This document shows positions 1-8,609 of a stretch of DNA of 64,000 nt, one piece after another. A program made the position numbers and the translations under genes. This DNA comes from Sutcliffiella horikoshii DSM 8719 (lineage in GTDB: Bacteria > Bacillota > Bacilli > Bacillales > Bacillaceae_I). Position 1 is the first letter of the stretch. Each line of letters begins with the position of its first letter. The stretch is from NCBI GenBank assembly GCA_001648575.1, contig LQXN01000063.1:186001-250000 (forward strand), given 5' to 3'. A model generated the notes under the pieces. It was not told the DNA's origin. It did not search any database and saw only the letters and a list, made by a program, of their open reading frames with translations.

Positions 1-68
1 CTTCCTAGTTGGATGGCTGCCTGCAAGCCCGCAATACCTCCCCCGATAATGATACAGTCATACACCAC
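1..68 (-). CDS. FAD/NAD(P)-dependent oxidoreductase, N-terminal fragment (cut by window edge)
   Basis: Only the first 22 or so codons are inside the window. The reading starts VVYDCIIIGGGIAGLQAA, a classic dinucleotide-binding beta-alpha-beta start with the GxGxxG motif (here GGGIAG) that binds the ADP part of FAD. Thioredoxin-reductase-like and related flavoproteins begin this way. The GTG at 68 was chosen because an AGGAGA ribosome binding site (about 75-80) lies six bases upstream; a second GTG follows at 65. The substrate cannot be told from this fragment. Confidence 0.75.
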   Translation of the reverse strand, partial: MVYDCIIIGGGIAGLQAAIQLG

Positions 69-162
69 AGTAAACTCTCCTTTCTTACTCTGCTTACTAG
101 TATTTGAAGTTTTTGGCGTATTATCAGAAAAGATAGGAGTACAAAAAAATTCACGAGAGCAT

Positions 163-188
163 GTTTCACTTTCTGTTCAGCCGGGTAT
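163..188 (+). promoter_or_regulatory. Sigma-B general stress promoter
   Basis: GTTTCA (163-168), a 14-base spacer and GGGTAT (183-188) match the Bacillus sigma-B consensus GTTTAA-N12-15-GGGTAT. It sits about 30 bases upstream of a YflT-domain stress protein gene, a class known to be under sigma-B in B. subtilis. Confidence 0.8.
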
Positions 189-219
189 CTTTATTACATA
201 ACCAAGGAGGCGATAAAAA

Positions 220-564
220 ATGAAACCAACTTATAAAGAGTTTCAAAATGATGAACAAGTAGTAGGAGCAGTACAAGAGCTAAAAACTAGAGGTGTTCAT
301 GAAGATGATATTTATGTCATCACTCATGATGATGACCGAACTAAACGTGTAGCTGAAAATGCTGATGCTAAAACTGTCGGCGCCGGTGAAGTTGGTTTAG
401 ATACTTATGTGAAGAATATTTTCCGCAGTAAAGGTGATGAGCTTCGCGCTCAATTCCAAGAGTTAGGATTCACAGCTCCTGAAGCGGAACAATTGGAAGA
501 AAAGCTTGATCACGGTAAAGTGATCTTAGTTGTTAAAGATACAACGGCTAGCTCTACATTCTAA
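220..564 (+). CDS. YflT-domain general stress protein (GSP17M family)
   Basis: A 114-residue acidic, soluble protein of the heat-induced stress protein YflT domain family. The family is induced by general stress in Bacillus; its molecular role is not known. The sequence opens with a short beta-alpha unit (KPTYKEFQNDEQVVGAVQEL) and a charged central part, with no signal peptide or membrane segment. The ATG at 220 follows AAGGAGGCGA with ideal spacing. A sigma-B promoter directly upstream (163-188) fits the family. A strong terminator (603-645) ends it, so it appears to be a single-gene unit. Confidence 0.85.
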   Translation: MKPTYKEFQNDEQVVGAVQELKTRGVHEDDIYVITHDDDRTKRVAENADAKTVGAGEVGLDTYVKNIFRSKGDELRAQFQELGFTAPEAEQLEEKLDHGKVILVVKDTTASSTF

Positions 565-602
565 TTTTTGAATGAAGTTTGACTCCCCCCCTTAAAATAT
601 AG

Positions 603-645
603 AGAAGAGGATGGCCATTGGTCGTCCTCTTCTTCGTTTTTCCTT
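603..645 (+). terminator. Rho-independent terminator after the YflT-domain gene
   Basis: Stem AGAAGAGGA (603-611) pairs with TCCTCTTCT (625-633), followed by a T-rich tract. Confidence 0.75.
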
Positions 646-718
646 TTTTACTTTTTCATGTTACACTCTATATAAGCAATCTCTTAAAAAGGCGTACGAC
701 CAATTAGGAGGGAAATAT

Positions 719-2116
719 ATGAAAAATGAAACGATGACATTAAATATCCAACACGAGAAAAAACACTTACATCTAATACCCGAAAAGCTCTTCATGTATC
801 AAGGTTTTCAAATCATAGAAGCCTATAATAAAGAGCAATCAGAATGTTATTATTTATTTTTTTATAAAACATCCTACCTCACTGGAAAAAGTACAATAAA
901 AATCAAGCGAAAGTCCCAATTAAGCACCATCCTGAAAAAAGGCATACACTTCTCATCAGATCATCCACTATTATCTTATCTACTCAACCATAACAAAATC
1001 CATTCATTTCCTGCCCTGATCCCACTCTGGGAAAAAATCCAGAAAAGATACTCGCCACTTGAAGCTTCTAACATCCTTACCATTTTTGACTCCTACATGA
1101 AAAAGGAAAAAATCATCAAAGTGATGAAAGATTCCGCATTACAATACCGCAGGGAAGGTCAGCTTCTACACACCTACCAGCTTTTGCGACTAATAACCGA
1201 TATATATCCATCTAATAAATGGGCACAAGAAATGTCCAAAAACCTTCAATATCAGTCCTATCAATCACTCTACACGTCCCATCCATCTTCCCTGGTTTCC
1301 AAGGATCCACTTTATGTCGAAAAATACTGCTATCAGCATTTAGAACATGATGATTCCATTTCCCTTCTCCTGCAATTATTGCAAAAAGAAAACAGGACAA
1401 CAGAACAACTCTGCCTATTCACACACTTACTTGTCACAAATACCAGCGATGACCCCGCTCTCTATAAACAAATGCTCGCAAGCTTACCGCTTGATTTCAC
1501 ACTTGATGAGAAAGTGGAGCTCCTAAGCTATATCTTAAGAAATCACCATAGTCCCCATGAATGGTTATGTCGGGATTTGCTCGGTTTATTGAAAAAATCC
1601 AATCGATATGAAGACCTTTTGATCCTTCTTACAAAGAACAAGGCTCTCATCACCTCCAAAGATCTACCATACCTGCATGAAGCACTGCTGCATGTGAACT
1701 GGATGGAAAATTCCGGTTGGCTTAGCGAGCTCACCTTCCATTTCGATGATGAAATATCATCCTCACAAGTACAGACACTGTTTCAAACGTTTGTGCCAAA
1801 CCTCCTTCATTTAAAAGGGCTGGAATATACAGAGCAGTGGATTTCGCCTTATTGCTCGAGGTACCCCGGCATCCCAATCTTCATGAAGATAAAGAAGATG
1901 GCTTCCTTGAAGGACGACCCGGACCAAATGTACGCACTTGGGGAACTCTATTATGAATTTAAACAGTTATCAGAGGCGGTGGAATGCTTTAACTGGGAGC
2001 TGGAGCTAGATCCGACAAATACCCGGTCTATCAAATGGTTATCAAAGCTCTACCTGGAGATGGGAATGGTGGAGGAATCGAAGTCGTATCAGTATATGTT
2101 GAGGGAAGGATCATAA
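719..2116 (+). CDS. Helical-repeat (TPR-like) protein of unknown function
   Basis: A 465-residue cytoplasmic protein with no signal peptide. The ATG at 719 was preferred over an upstream in-frame ATG at 611 because it follows AGGAGGG by seven bases and the upstream part overlaps the preceding terminator. The N-terminal ~100 residues are rich in Lys, His and aromatic residues; the middle is leucine-rich helical; the C-terminal ~60 residues (LGELYYEFKQLSEAVECF, then LSKLYLEMGMVEES) look like two tetratricopeptide repeats, which usually bind protein partners. It stands alone between terminators. No close family is recognised, so the function is left open. Confidence 0.6.
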   Translation: MKNETMTLNIQHEKKHLHLIPEKLFMYQGFQIIEAYNKEQSECYYLFFYKTSYLTGKSTIKIKRKSQLSTILKKGIHFSSDHPLLSYLLNHNKIHSFPALIPLWEKIQKRYSPLEASNILTIFDSYMKKEKIIKVMKDSALQYRREGQLLHTYQLLRLITDIYPSNKWAQEMSKNLQYQSYQSLYTSHPSSLVSKDPLYVEKYCYQHLEHDDSISLLLQLLQKENRTTEQLCLFTHLLVTNTSDDPALYKQMLASLPLDFTLDEKVELLSYILRNHHSPHEWLCRDLLGLLKKSNRYEDLLILLTKNKALITSKDLPYLHEALLHVNWMENSGWLSELTFHFDDEISSSQVQTLFQTFVPNLLHLKGLEYTEQWISPYCSRYPGIPIFMKIKKMASLKDDPDQMYALGELYYEFKQLSEAVECFNWELELDPTNTRSIKWLSKLYLEMGMVEESKSYQYMLREGS

Positions 2117-2195
2117 ATATTGGTTGATAAATATGTACTGAATTTGAAAAGAATCGACAGCTGTATGCTTCTTTTGATGTTTTGAGACAGCTTTA

Positions 2196-2223
2196 AAGGA
2201 GCCAGCTAATATGCTGGCTCCTT
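2196..2223. terminator. Hairpin terminator, left copy of a duplicated pair
   Basis: AAGGAGCCAGC (2196-2206), loop TAATAT, GCTGGCTCCTT (2213-2223). It ends transcription from the TPR-like gene. A near-identical hairpin occurs at 2493-2522, on the other side of the GC-rich repeat. Confidence 0.7.
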
Positions 2224-2262
2224 CAGTGTGTAGACAGAGCTTTAAAATCTTGATATTCCTTA

Positions 2263-2446
2263 GTTGATCGCTGTGGAGGGAGCGAAGACTCCTCGAAAAT
2301 GCTAACGCATTTTCTTCGTGCGATGTATCGCTGCCGAGCCTTCCTTGTCCTGCGGGAGGAAGGGACATGTAATACCCCGCAGGCGGAGCCGAGGAGGCAA
2401 CGGACCGCCCGCTGGAAAGCGAAGCTCATGCAACGAAGATCAACTG
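2263..2446. repeat. GC-rich dispersed intergenic repeat, copy 1 (expanded)
   Basis: Starts GTTGATCG and ends GATCAACT. Shares with the copies near 22.4, 23.9, 47.8 and 63.3 kb the blocks GCGAAGACTCCT, CTGCGGGAGG, CCCCGCAGGC, GAGGAGGC and GGAAAGCGAAG. It is longer than the others by an inserted stretch with its own small hairpin. No coding potential is convincing across it. Confidence 0.65.
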
Positions 2447-2492
2447 TTCCAACAGATAACCTAACAATAGTAAATAAGTTTGTCAACAGTCT

Positions 2493-2526
2493 AAAGGAGC
2501 CAGCTTATGTGCTGGCTCCTTTTCTT
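2493..2526. terminator. Hairpin terminator, right copy; serves converging genes
   Basis: AAAGGAGCCAGC (2493-2504), loop TTATGT, GCTGGCTCCTTT (2511-2522), then T-rich. It lies against the stop codon of the minus-strand methyltransferase gene. Confidence 0.7.
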
Positions 2527-3734
2527 TATCCAATCCTTTTTATAAATAATACCTTCAAATAGTTCCCTTCCTTAAACTCCTTGATGGTCGCGAAGTCGCT
2601 TGGCAGGGAGAACTCTTCTACAATTTTGTATTTCACTTTGTTTTCCTTAAAAGCTTGGTCGATAAAGCCTTTGAACTTGTCCATGCCGAAAGTAGCGGCG
2701 TTGGTGGAAGCGACTATAAGGCCATTCTTATCGGTTATGGCGATTGCATCGGATACTAAGCTAGTGTAGTCTTTCTCTGCTCGGAATGTCACCTTTTTGG
2801 AGCGCGCAAAGCTTGGTGGATCCATGATGACTATATCGAATTTCAAATTTTTCTTTTTCGCATATTTGAAGTAATGGAATACTTCTTCAACGAGAATGAC
2901 CTGAGTTTTTTCGTCGATGTTATTTACATTGAATTGCTCGTTTGTTTTTGGCAGACTGCGTTTGGCCAAGTCTACACTAGTCGTTTTGACGGCACCGCCT
3001 AATGCTGCATAGACAGAGAAAGCTCCTGTGTAGGAGAAGGTATTTAAGACCGTTTTCCCTTTTGCGTATTTGTCCCGGATGGTTTTTCTTACTTCTCGTT
3101 GATCAAGGAATACACCGACCATCGCACCATCGTTTAAATGCACGGCAAAATTGACGCCGTTTTCTTTGATGATGAGGGGTGATGGCGCGCGTTCTCCTTT
3201 TACAAAATCATCGTCCTCAACATATTGTCCGTCTGTGTTGAATCGCTTCTTTTCGTAAATCCCTTTGTACTCAATGATGCCTTCGATTGCTTCAAAGATT
3301 TCTTTGCTGAAAGAATAGATTCCTTTGCTGTACCAGTTGATGACAAGGTAGCGGTCAAAGTATTCAATGGTAAACCCACCGATTCCGTCACCTTCTCCGT
3401 TAAAAAGGCGGAATGCATTGGTGTCTTCCGCTTTCATCAGTGCGGAACGTTTGTTTACAGCTTTTTGGAGCGCATGTTTAAAGAAAGGGATGTCCATTTC
3501 TTCATTGGGATCTTTACTGACAATCCAGCCGTACCCTTTGTTTTGGTTTCCATAGTAGCCTTTGCCGAGGAAGTTATTTTGTTCGTCTACCAGCTTTACA
3601 AGTGTGCCCTCTTCTTTTAGGTCATTGCCGTTGATGAGAGATTGCTTGGAGATAAGCGGGTATCCATTTTTGTATGGTTTCGCGAATTTATTTTTCACTT
3701 TAAGTGTCAATTGCTGTCGCATGCTTTCATCCAT
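2526..3734 (-). CDS. Class I rRNA methyltransferase, RlmI/YwbD type
   Basis: A 402-residue SAM-dependent methyltransferase of the PUA-containing RlmI family (23S rRNA cytosine-5 methyltransferases; B. subtilis YwbD is the homologue). The N-terminal ~75 residues match the PUA RNA-binding domain (LKEEGTLVKLVDEQNNFLGKGY). The Rossmann catalytic domain shows LDQREVR, the SAM-binding NTFSYTGAFSVYAALGGA, and the catalytic-loop DPPSFARSK. Length is usual for the family. Two ATGs are close together (3734 and 3722); neither has a strong ribosome binding site, so the exact start is uncertain. Exact target base is inferred from family only. Confidence 0.85.
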   Translation of the reverse strand: MDESMRQQLTLKVKNKFAKPYKNGYPLISKQSLINGNDLKEEGTLVKLVDEQNNFLGKGYYGNQNKGYGWIVSKDPNEEMDIPFFKHALQKAVNKRSALMKAEDTNAFRLFNGEGDGIGGFTIEYFDRYLVINWYSKGIYSFSKEIFEAIEGIIEYKGIYEKKRFNTDGQYVEDDDFVKGERAPSPLIIKENGVNFAVHLNDGAMVGVFLDQREVRKTIRDKYAKGKTVLNTFSYTGAFSVYAALGGAVKTTSVDLAKRSLPKTNEQFNVNNIDEKTQVILVEEVFHYFKYAKKKNLKFDIVIMDPPSFARSKKVTFRAEKDYTSLVSDAIAITDKNGLIVASTNAATFGMDKFKGFIDQAFKENKVKYKIVEEFSLPSDFATIKEFKEGNYLKVLFIKRIG

Positions 3735-3866
3735 TCTTTTTGGGTTTTTTGTGTGGTTGTATTATAACGCAAAAGTGGGTGGAAGACGAATCTTGGCAGT
3801 GAAAATCTTCCTGGACTATTGGTGTAAGAGCGGGGCGGGGTGGTGTTGAAACCTATCAAGCAACAG

Positions 3867-4097
3867 TTATCCAAAGTGATGATGAAAAGACAAAACAATA
3901 AGAAGCATACTAACCAGTCCCCAAGCAGTGGCACTCACTATCCACCAAATTATAGATTTAGCTTTTTTGGGACTTTCCTTGTCTTCTGTATTTGCTTTTA
4001 TAAAAGCGAGCTTACTTTCCATACCTTTTTTCATAGAAATGAGTATAACAAGTCCTGTTATGATAAAGCCAATAGTTAGCCATGGTAATAAGTCCAC
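3867..4097 (-). CDS. Small two-helix membrane protein, unknown function
   Basis: A 76-residue protein with two hydrophobic segments, about residues 5-22 (LPWLTIGFIITGLVILIS) and 48-68, joined by a charged loop with many Lys and Glu. The GTG start at 4097 is supported by a strong GGAGGT seven bases upstream. It lies 19 bases after the stop of the L12-like protein gene on the same strand, so the two are probably co-transcribed. No family recognised. Confidence 0.6.
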   Translation of the reverse strand: MDLLPWLTIGFIITGLVILISMKKGMESKLAFIKANTEDKESPKKAKSIIWWIVSATAWGLVSMLLIVLSFHHHFG

Positions 4098-4116
4098 TTT
4101 TTACACCTCCTTTTTT

Positions 4117-4392
4117 TCATTGTTTTTCTGATTTCAAGTTATCAATATATTCTTTTCCTTCTAGGAGTGAGAGTCCCCATTCCTCTCTAACTTTTTTAAT
4201 CGCTTTTATGTCCTTTCCCTCTTTTATCAGCTTACGAAGCTCATCATTTATTGGATTTTCCGGTATTTCTGAATGTTTGGCTACGTGATTAATGGTGTAT
4301 TGCATTTTTTTCATGCGTCCCTCTAATTTACTTACCTTAGTTGATAAATTCACTATTATCAGTGAGAGTAATAAAATTAGTACGTATTCCAT
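4117..4392 (-). CDS. Membrane-anchored protein with ribosomal bL12 C-terminal-like domain
   Basis: A 91-residue protein. Residues 1-17 form a hydrophobic anchor (MEYVLILLLSLIIVNL), followed by a short helix and a domain of about 35 residues (LIKEGKDIKAIKKVREEWG, then LSLLEGKEYIDNL) that resembles the C-terminal domain of ribosomal protein bL12 (pattern K-AIK-VRE--GL-L-EAK--VD). Similar small proteins are common in Bacillus; their function is not established. It precedes the two-helix membrane protein at 3867-4097 in an apparent two-gene operon. Confidence 0.65.
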   Translation of the reverse strand: MEYVLILLLSLIIVNLSTKVSKLEGRMKKMQYTINHVAKHSEIPENPINDELRKLIKEGKDIKAIKKVREEWGLSLLEGKEYIDNLKSEKQ

Positions 4393-4517
4393 TTACTTTA
4401 ACCTCCATTTCAGTAGAATCCTATACTATTACATACGGTTAGGAAGTATTAATGTTTCATCACGAGTACTAAATAGCCTTATTTTAAATGCTGAAACGCT
4501 GTCATATCAACAAAAAT

Positions 4518-4550
4518 AGCAGGGTTGATTCTTTTGGGAATCAGCCTGCT
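4518..4550 (-). terminator. Rho-independent terminator
   Basis: AGCAGG plus TGATTC (4518-4531) pair with GAATCA plus CCTGCT (4538-4550). On the minus strand the stem is followed by ATTTTTG, so it can stop transcription leaving the dynamin gene. The stretch 4393-4689 holds no gene, only this and the next hairpin. Confidence 0.65.
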
Positions 4551-4590
4551 AATTAGTGTGGTATTAATTATGATTTTGGGTAGAGCGGGT

Positions 4591-4654
4591 GGGGTCAGGC
4601 ACCTGCATTTTATGTGGTAGTTCTTTTGGTTGTTTGTTTTAGGTGCCAGACCCC
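4591..4654. repeat. Inverted repeat GGGGTCAGGCACCT / AGGTGCCAGACCCC
   Basis: Fourteen-base arms (4591-4604 and 4641-4654) with a single A-A mismatch and a 36-base loop. The GGGGTC...GACCCC core recurs in the hairpins at 42.8 and 59.45 kb. Confidence 0.6.
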
Positions 4655-4689
4655 AGCCTTTTATTTTTTCACTAATTTTGGTTGATGTT

Positions 4690-7428
4690 TTAATGCGTTG
4701 GGAGCATTTCGTTTTCTTCGCATGCTTTGACCATGAATTCGTATTGAAGTAGGCGTACTTCGAATAGTTTCAGTGGGTCGTAGTAGCGCTCTGGGCTTGA
4801 TTTCATTTGTTCGAGTTTCTTGTTTGCATTATGGATGGCAAGCTCTGTATCTGCGACTGTCTGGTTCAGTTCTGTGAATGGTGCTTCGTAGAACATGTTG
4901 ATGTCTGCTTTCAGGGCTTTTTCAAACAGGTCGAATTCCAGGAAGAACTTATCCACGACTGATTGGGCTACATCGGTGAAGCGTTCGTTTTCAATGTACT
5001 TTTTATATTGGGTAAAGAGCAGCTGGTTGCTCTGCTGCAGGGATCCGAAAAGGCGGCCTGCCCCTTTTAAAAGGTACTGAGTGGTGCTTTGTCGGTTCAG
5101 GATGTTTTCCTTCTCCACTTCCACCCTGCTTAAGACTCTGTTTATGTCACGGCGCCAGTCGTCCATGACCTTAAAATCACAATTAAGATGCATTTTTTCT
5201 TCCTTGTACAGGCCGTTGAACGTTGCACTCATTTCCTGTAGATATTCCTGGCTCTCAATCAATTCACGGTTGGATGTATCCAGCCATAACTGGAGCTCCT
5301 GTCGTAACCTCGGAAGCAGGTCGGAATGCATGTATGTCCGAATCGTCTCATTCATTCGCTCATTCAACTCAAGATGCAAGGTTTTAAAGTTGCTATCTTC
5401 TTTCACATAACTTGAGCATTCTCTTAGCAAACGTGGTATAGCTTTTGAAGCTTCCCGTTTCATCTCAATTGTCACTGCGCGGTAATTCTCTGTAATGCTA
5501 CGGATCTTTTCGGATTCCGCATCATGCAGATGATTGATGAAACCACTTAGTCTACTTAAGATATCTTCATTGAACTCTACCGTACTTTTTAGATTATTTT
5601 CCATTGCAATACGGCTATCAAGCAATTCAGTCAACGTGGAACGAATCAATTGAAGCAGCTTGGTCGTACGGCGCGCTTCCACTGCTTTGGCTCGAAGCTT
5701 GAAATTGGCTTCCATGAAGCTTCCCAAAACTTGGTGCTGTTTGCTTGCAGAACGAAGGGAAGAATATGGGAACACCCTTGCATCAGGGAAAAATTCATTG
5801 ATACGATGCTTTGCTTCTTCTACAATCTGTGCTGCTTCCGCTTCATGAAAGGCTGTATCCATTTTATTTATGATAAAATGCACTGGTACTTCCGGTGCCC
5901 GTTCTTTAATTTTCACCAAAACCTTCAGTTCATCTTCGGTAAATGGCGTCTGCGCATCCAAAATATAAAGCAATCCATCGGATAACGGTATATATTTCAT
6001 TGTTTCATTGTTTTCTATTTGATCCACACTGAATTCCGCTGTGCTTATCAAAGAGTATTCCCCATCCTCAAGAAATTGTGATGGCCATTTCAGATCGATC
6101 AAGGATTCTTGCTGATGCTCTCTGATATCCCCTAATGCAGATGTGCCTGTCGTAGAGATTTCATTCATCTCTGCAATATCCCCGTCAGATGATACAAATA
6201 CCGGAACCGTTTCATCTCCAAGAAGCTTCTCTCCTATAAGAGAATTGATGAACGACGACTTCCCGTTTTGTACAGTACCTGTAACAACAAGATGTTTTCT
6301 ATTTAGATTGCTGAGTTGAGCGAATAGCCATTTCTTTTGATGTGCCACTTCTAAATGATTGTCTTGCGCCCAGTTTATCAATGTTTTGAACAATTCTACA
6401 GTGTAATTGAGCTGTATGCTGTCATGCTCATAATGGAATATCCTATTTTCCGCATCCTCCAGGACATGGGCAGGCAATGCAGTAGGAAAAACCTCATTCC
6501 AGGACATGACTGCTGCAGAGGCGAATAAGGATTTGGAACGATTAGATACCTTCAACCAGTTTCCTAGTAAATCAGGAACAATTCCCTGTAGCTCTTTAAT
6601 CAAGTATCTTCCTTCGATGAGTGACAGGTAGGTCCGTTGATGTAATTCCTCCACTTTCGACCAGGACACTTCTGAATCTCTCTCCAATGACATAAATAGG
6701 CTGTTAGCCGTTTTCACCCAATCCAGGTATAAATGGTGACCTTCATAACTATTCCATAGAGCAGCCGTGATTTGTTCGAATTTTTGTTGATTCAGTTCAA
6801 ACAACTGATTAAGCACCTCTTGAAAATAATCAGGGGCAAAGTCTTTTGTATAACCGATTTCTATATAATTTTTCAAGCAATCGTACCATGCTTCTGAACC
6901 AGTCCGGAGCGCTTCGCTTACCGCAAGTTCCACAGCGTTCTGACTATCCTGCTGCTCCTCATAAAATGTCCGTGCGGTTTGGGTGACATGAGGGTAGTCA
7001 GGGTTGATGGCAATCGCCTTTTTAATATTTTTATAGGCATGATCCAGCTTGCCTCGTTGGATATACAGAGTGAATAATTGCAATGCCACTTCTATTTTCA
7101 AGGTAGTATTATCTGTTTGGATCTTTGTGTATATATCTTCCGCTTCTACAAGCATCCCTAGCTCATAATAGGCGTCAGCGATATTTTTCTTTGCCCATGG
7201 TTCCAGTTCATTTTGAACATTTTCCCATTTGAAAATAGCAGTCTCATAATCTTTGCTGTGGAAGTAGACTTCCCCCTGCGCATAGCGTATAAATGAGAGA
7301 TCATATACCTCGTTTGTCTGCTCGTTTAAGAAGGCCTCCCCAAGTACTTGAACAGGATGCCTTGTTTCCATATCCAGCATAAAGGTTTCATAATACGTTT
7401 TACTGATAAACTTGTTTTCTTGTGTCAT
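4690..7428 (-). CDS. Dynamin-family GTPase with N-terminal TPR region
   Basis: A 912-residue protein. The first ~330 residues contain tetratricopeptide-like helices (YDLSFIRYAQGEVYFHSKDY; YKNIKKAIAINPDYPH), expected to bind partners. A GTPase domain follows with the P-loop GTVQNGKSSF near residue 385 and the base-specificity motif NKMD near 530. The C-terminal ~340 residues are helical and charged like the stalk of bacterial dynamin-like proteins, which bind and remodel membranes. The ATG at 7428 was chosen because GGTGGAGGAT precedes it; the longer frame would need a TTG at 7443 with no ribosome binding site. It is a single-gene unit. Role (membrane repair, stress or phage defence) cannot be settled from sequence. 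Confidence 0.8.
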   Translation of the reverse strand: MTQENKFISKTYYETFMLDMETRHPVQVLGEAFLNEQTNEVYDLSFIRYAQGEVYFHSKDYETAIFKWENVQNELEPWAKKNIADAYYELGMLVEAEDIYTKIQTDNTTLKIEVALQLFTLYIQRGKLDHAYKNIKKAIAINPDYPHVTQTARTFYEEQQDSQNAVELAVSEALRTGSEAWYDCLKNYIEIGYTKDFAPDYFQEVLNQLFELNQQKFEQITAALWNSYEGHHLYLDWVKTANSLFMSLERDSEVSWSKVEELHQRTYLSLIEGRYLIKELQGIVPDLLGNWLKVSNRSKSLFASAAVMSWNEVFPTALPAHVLEDAENRIFHYEHDSIQLNYTVELFKTLINWAQDNHLEVAHQKKWLFAQLSNLNRKHLVVTGTVQNGKSSFINSLIGEKLLGDETVPVFVSSDGDIAEMNEISTTGTSALGDIREHQQESLIDLKWPSQFLEDGEYSLISTAEFSVDQIENNETMKYIPLSDGLLYILDAQTPFTEDELKVLVKIKERAPEVPVHFIINKMDTAFHEAEAAQIVEEAKHRINEFFPDARVFPYSSLRSASKQHQVLGSFMEANFKLRAKAVEARRTTKLLQLIRSTLTELLDSRIAMENNLKSTVEFNEDILSRLSGFINHLHDAESEKIRSITENYRAVTIEMKREASKAIPRLLRECSSYVKEDSNFKTLHLELNERMNETIRTYMHSDLLPRLRQELQLWLDTSNRELIESQEYLQEMSATFNGLYKEEKMHLNCDFKVMDDWRRDINRVLSRVEVEKENILNRQSTTQYLLKGAGRLFGSLQQSNQLLFTQYKKYIENERFTDVAQSVVDKFFLEFDLFEKALKADINMFYEAPFTELNQTVADTELAIHNANKKLEQMKSSPERYYDPLKLFEVRLLQYEFMVKACEENEMLPTH

Positions 7429-7627
7429 TTTATCCTCCACCAATCATTTCACATTATTTTAAAATGATCTAGTATCTTCTTCTCTTACATCTATTATAGG
7501 TCTACTGTTATATAGTTCGCATATCATCCGGTTTTTAGGACCATTCTATACTATACCCTTTTCACAGTTGCTATAACTAACTTTCCAAATAATTTAATGA
7601 CACCATCCTACCATATTTCCCGGGAAT

Positions 7628-7654
7628 AAAAAAAGAGCCTAAACAATTAGACTC
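7628..7654 (-). terminator. Rho-independent terminator after the CBO0543/small-ORF pair
   Basis: On the minus strand GAGTCTAA pairs with TTTAGGCTC (one G-T pair), followed by seven Ts. Confidence 0.75.
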
Positions 7655-7661
7655 CAGCCTA

Positions 7662-7772
7662 CTATCGTCTCTCTTTTTTGATTGTCCTCCCGATATAAAC
7701 CCACATAATGATGTAGGCAGAAAACAAAAGTGTTAAAAACACCGGAACAGACAAAACATCACGTATGATCAC
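7662..7772 (-). CDS. Single-helix small membrane protein (36 aa), unknown function
   Basis: A short open frame starting with GTG at 7772, 17 bases downstream of the CBO0543-family gene, with AGAGGTG about seven bases before the start. The product runs MIIRDVLSVPVFLTLLF, then a further apolar stretch SAYIIMWVYIG, and ends in a basic tail RTIKKERR, i.e. one transmembrane helix with a positive C-terminus. The stop lies just before a good terminator, so it fits as the second gene of a two-gene transcript. No family recognised. Confidence 0.5.
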   Translation of the reverse strand: MIIRDVLSVPVFLTLLFSAYIIMWVYIGRTIKKERR

Positions 7773-7789
7773 TGACTAAACACCTCTTA

Positions 7790-8305
7790 TCACTTGAGAC
7801 TTTCCCAAGGGATTGGGAATAGGGATATAAATAGTATCCCCAATACAATAGAAACCAATAAGGCTCTAACCGGATTCTTATCATGCATTCTTAAAATGAC
7901 AAAAAATATTATGTTCAGAATGATGTTATACCAGTTGTTCCATCCATTAGCATACACATACATTCCTTTTAAGGAAAAGAGCCACTCTAAAGCTGTATAG
8001 AAGGCTACCCATACGGCTAAATAGATAAATTGATTTCGTTTTTGTTTAGGGAAACGCTGTAAGAAGATGAAAATCCCTGCCGGTACGATGATAAATGTAA
8101 ACCCAAGATTAATGATAGTGTGATTTAACCAGTCTAATGTAACTCCCCTGAAAGCCCATAACGTATGATTGAAATAAAGCATATTATGCGTCATATTAAC
8201 GACGATAAAAAATAGCACGGTCGGATAGTGTTTTTTCCAATCGGCCCAATCAATGAACCGATATGCAAACAAAATCCAAACTATAACAACCAATAATAAA
8301 TACAT
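7790..8305 (-). CDS. CBO0543-family multi-pass membrane protein
   Basis: A 171-residue integral membrane protein with about five hydrophobic segments (residues ~2-16, 28-44, 62-85, 95-112, 125-165). The WADWKKHYPTVLFF segment and the ILRMHDKNP loop are typical of the CBO0543 family found in Firmicutes, a family of unknown function. The ribosome binding site is weak. A 36-residue membrane peptide gene follows closely on the same strand. Confidence 0.65.
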   Translation of the reverse strand: MYLLLVVIVWILFAYRFIDWADWKKHYPTVLFFIVVNMTHNMLYFNHTLWAFRGVTLDWLNHTIINLGFTFIIVPAGIFIFLQRFPKQKRNQFIYLAVWVAFYTALEWLFSLKGMYVYANGWNNWYNIILNIIFFVILRMHDKNPVRALLVSIVLGILFISLFPIPWESLK

Positions 8306-8571
8306 AAGACCCCTGCTCCCGTCTCTAGCTTTTTTGTTATGGCTCTTTTCTCAAAGATTGTTGCTATTCACGTGTGAAAAGTCGGCGATTCGATTTTCCA
8401 TTTCTTGCATAGCCTTGAATTTGCATGCAGCATTCTAAGCCCAAAAGTAATTAATATACCGAGTTGCCAGGAAAATACGAAAAAGCAGCAATCTTTACGA
8501 AATTAGCCTTTATTATCAGTTATGGTCATTTCAGGGGAGATCTATTCTTTTTTCAGGAAAAAAACATAGAT

Positions 8572-8602
8572 AAAAAGGCCGCTAACTTGATAGCGGCCTT
8601 TT
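8572..8602. terminator. Terminator downstream of the ParR-like gene
   Basis: AAGGCCGCTA (8575-8584) pairs with TAGCGGCCTT (8591-8600); A-run before and T-run after make it usable from both sides. The rest of 8306-8571 shows no gene or clear signal. Confidence 0.85.
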
Positions 8603-8609
8603 ATGTGAA

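Noticed and set aside
2299-2562. Open frames on both strands across the first GC-rich repeat
   Set aside because: They follow the palindromic repeat, have no ribosome binding site and give low-complexity Arg-rich products; the stretch is a repeat and not a gene.
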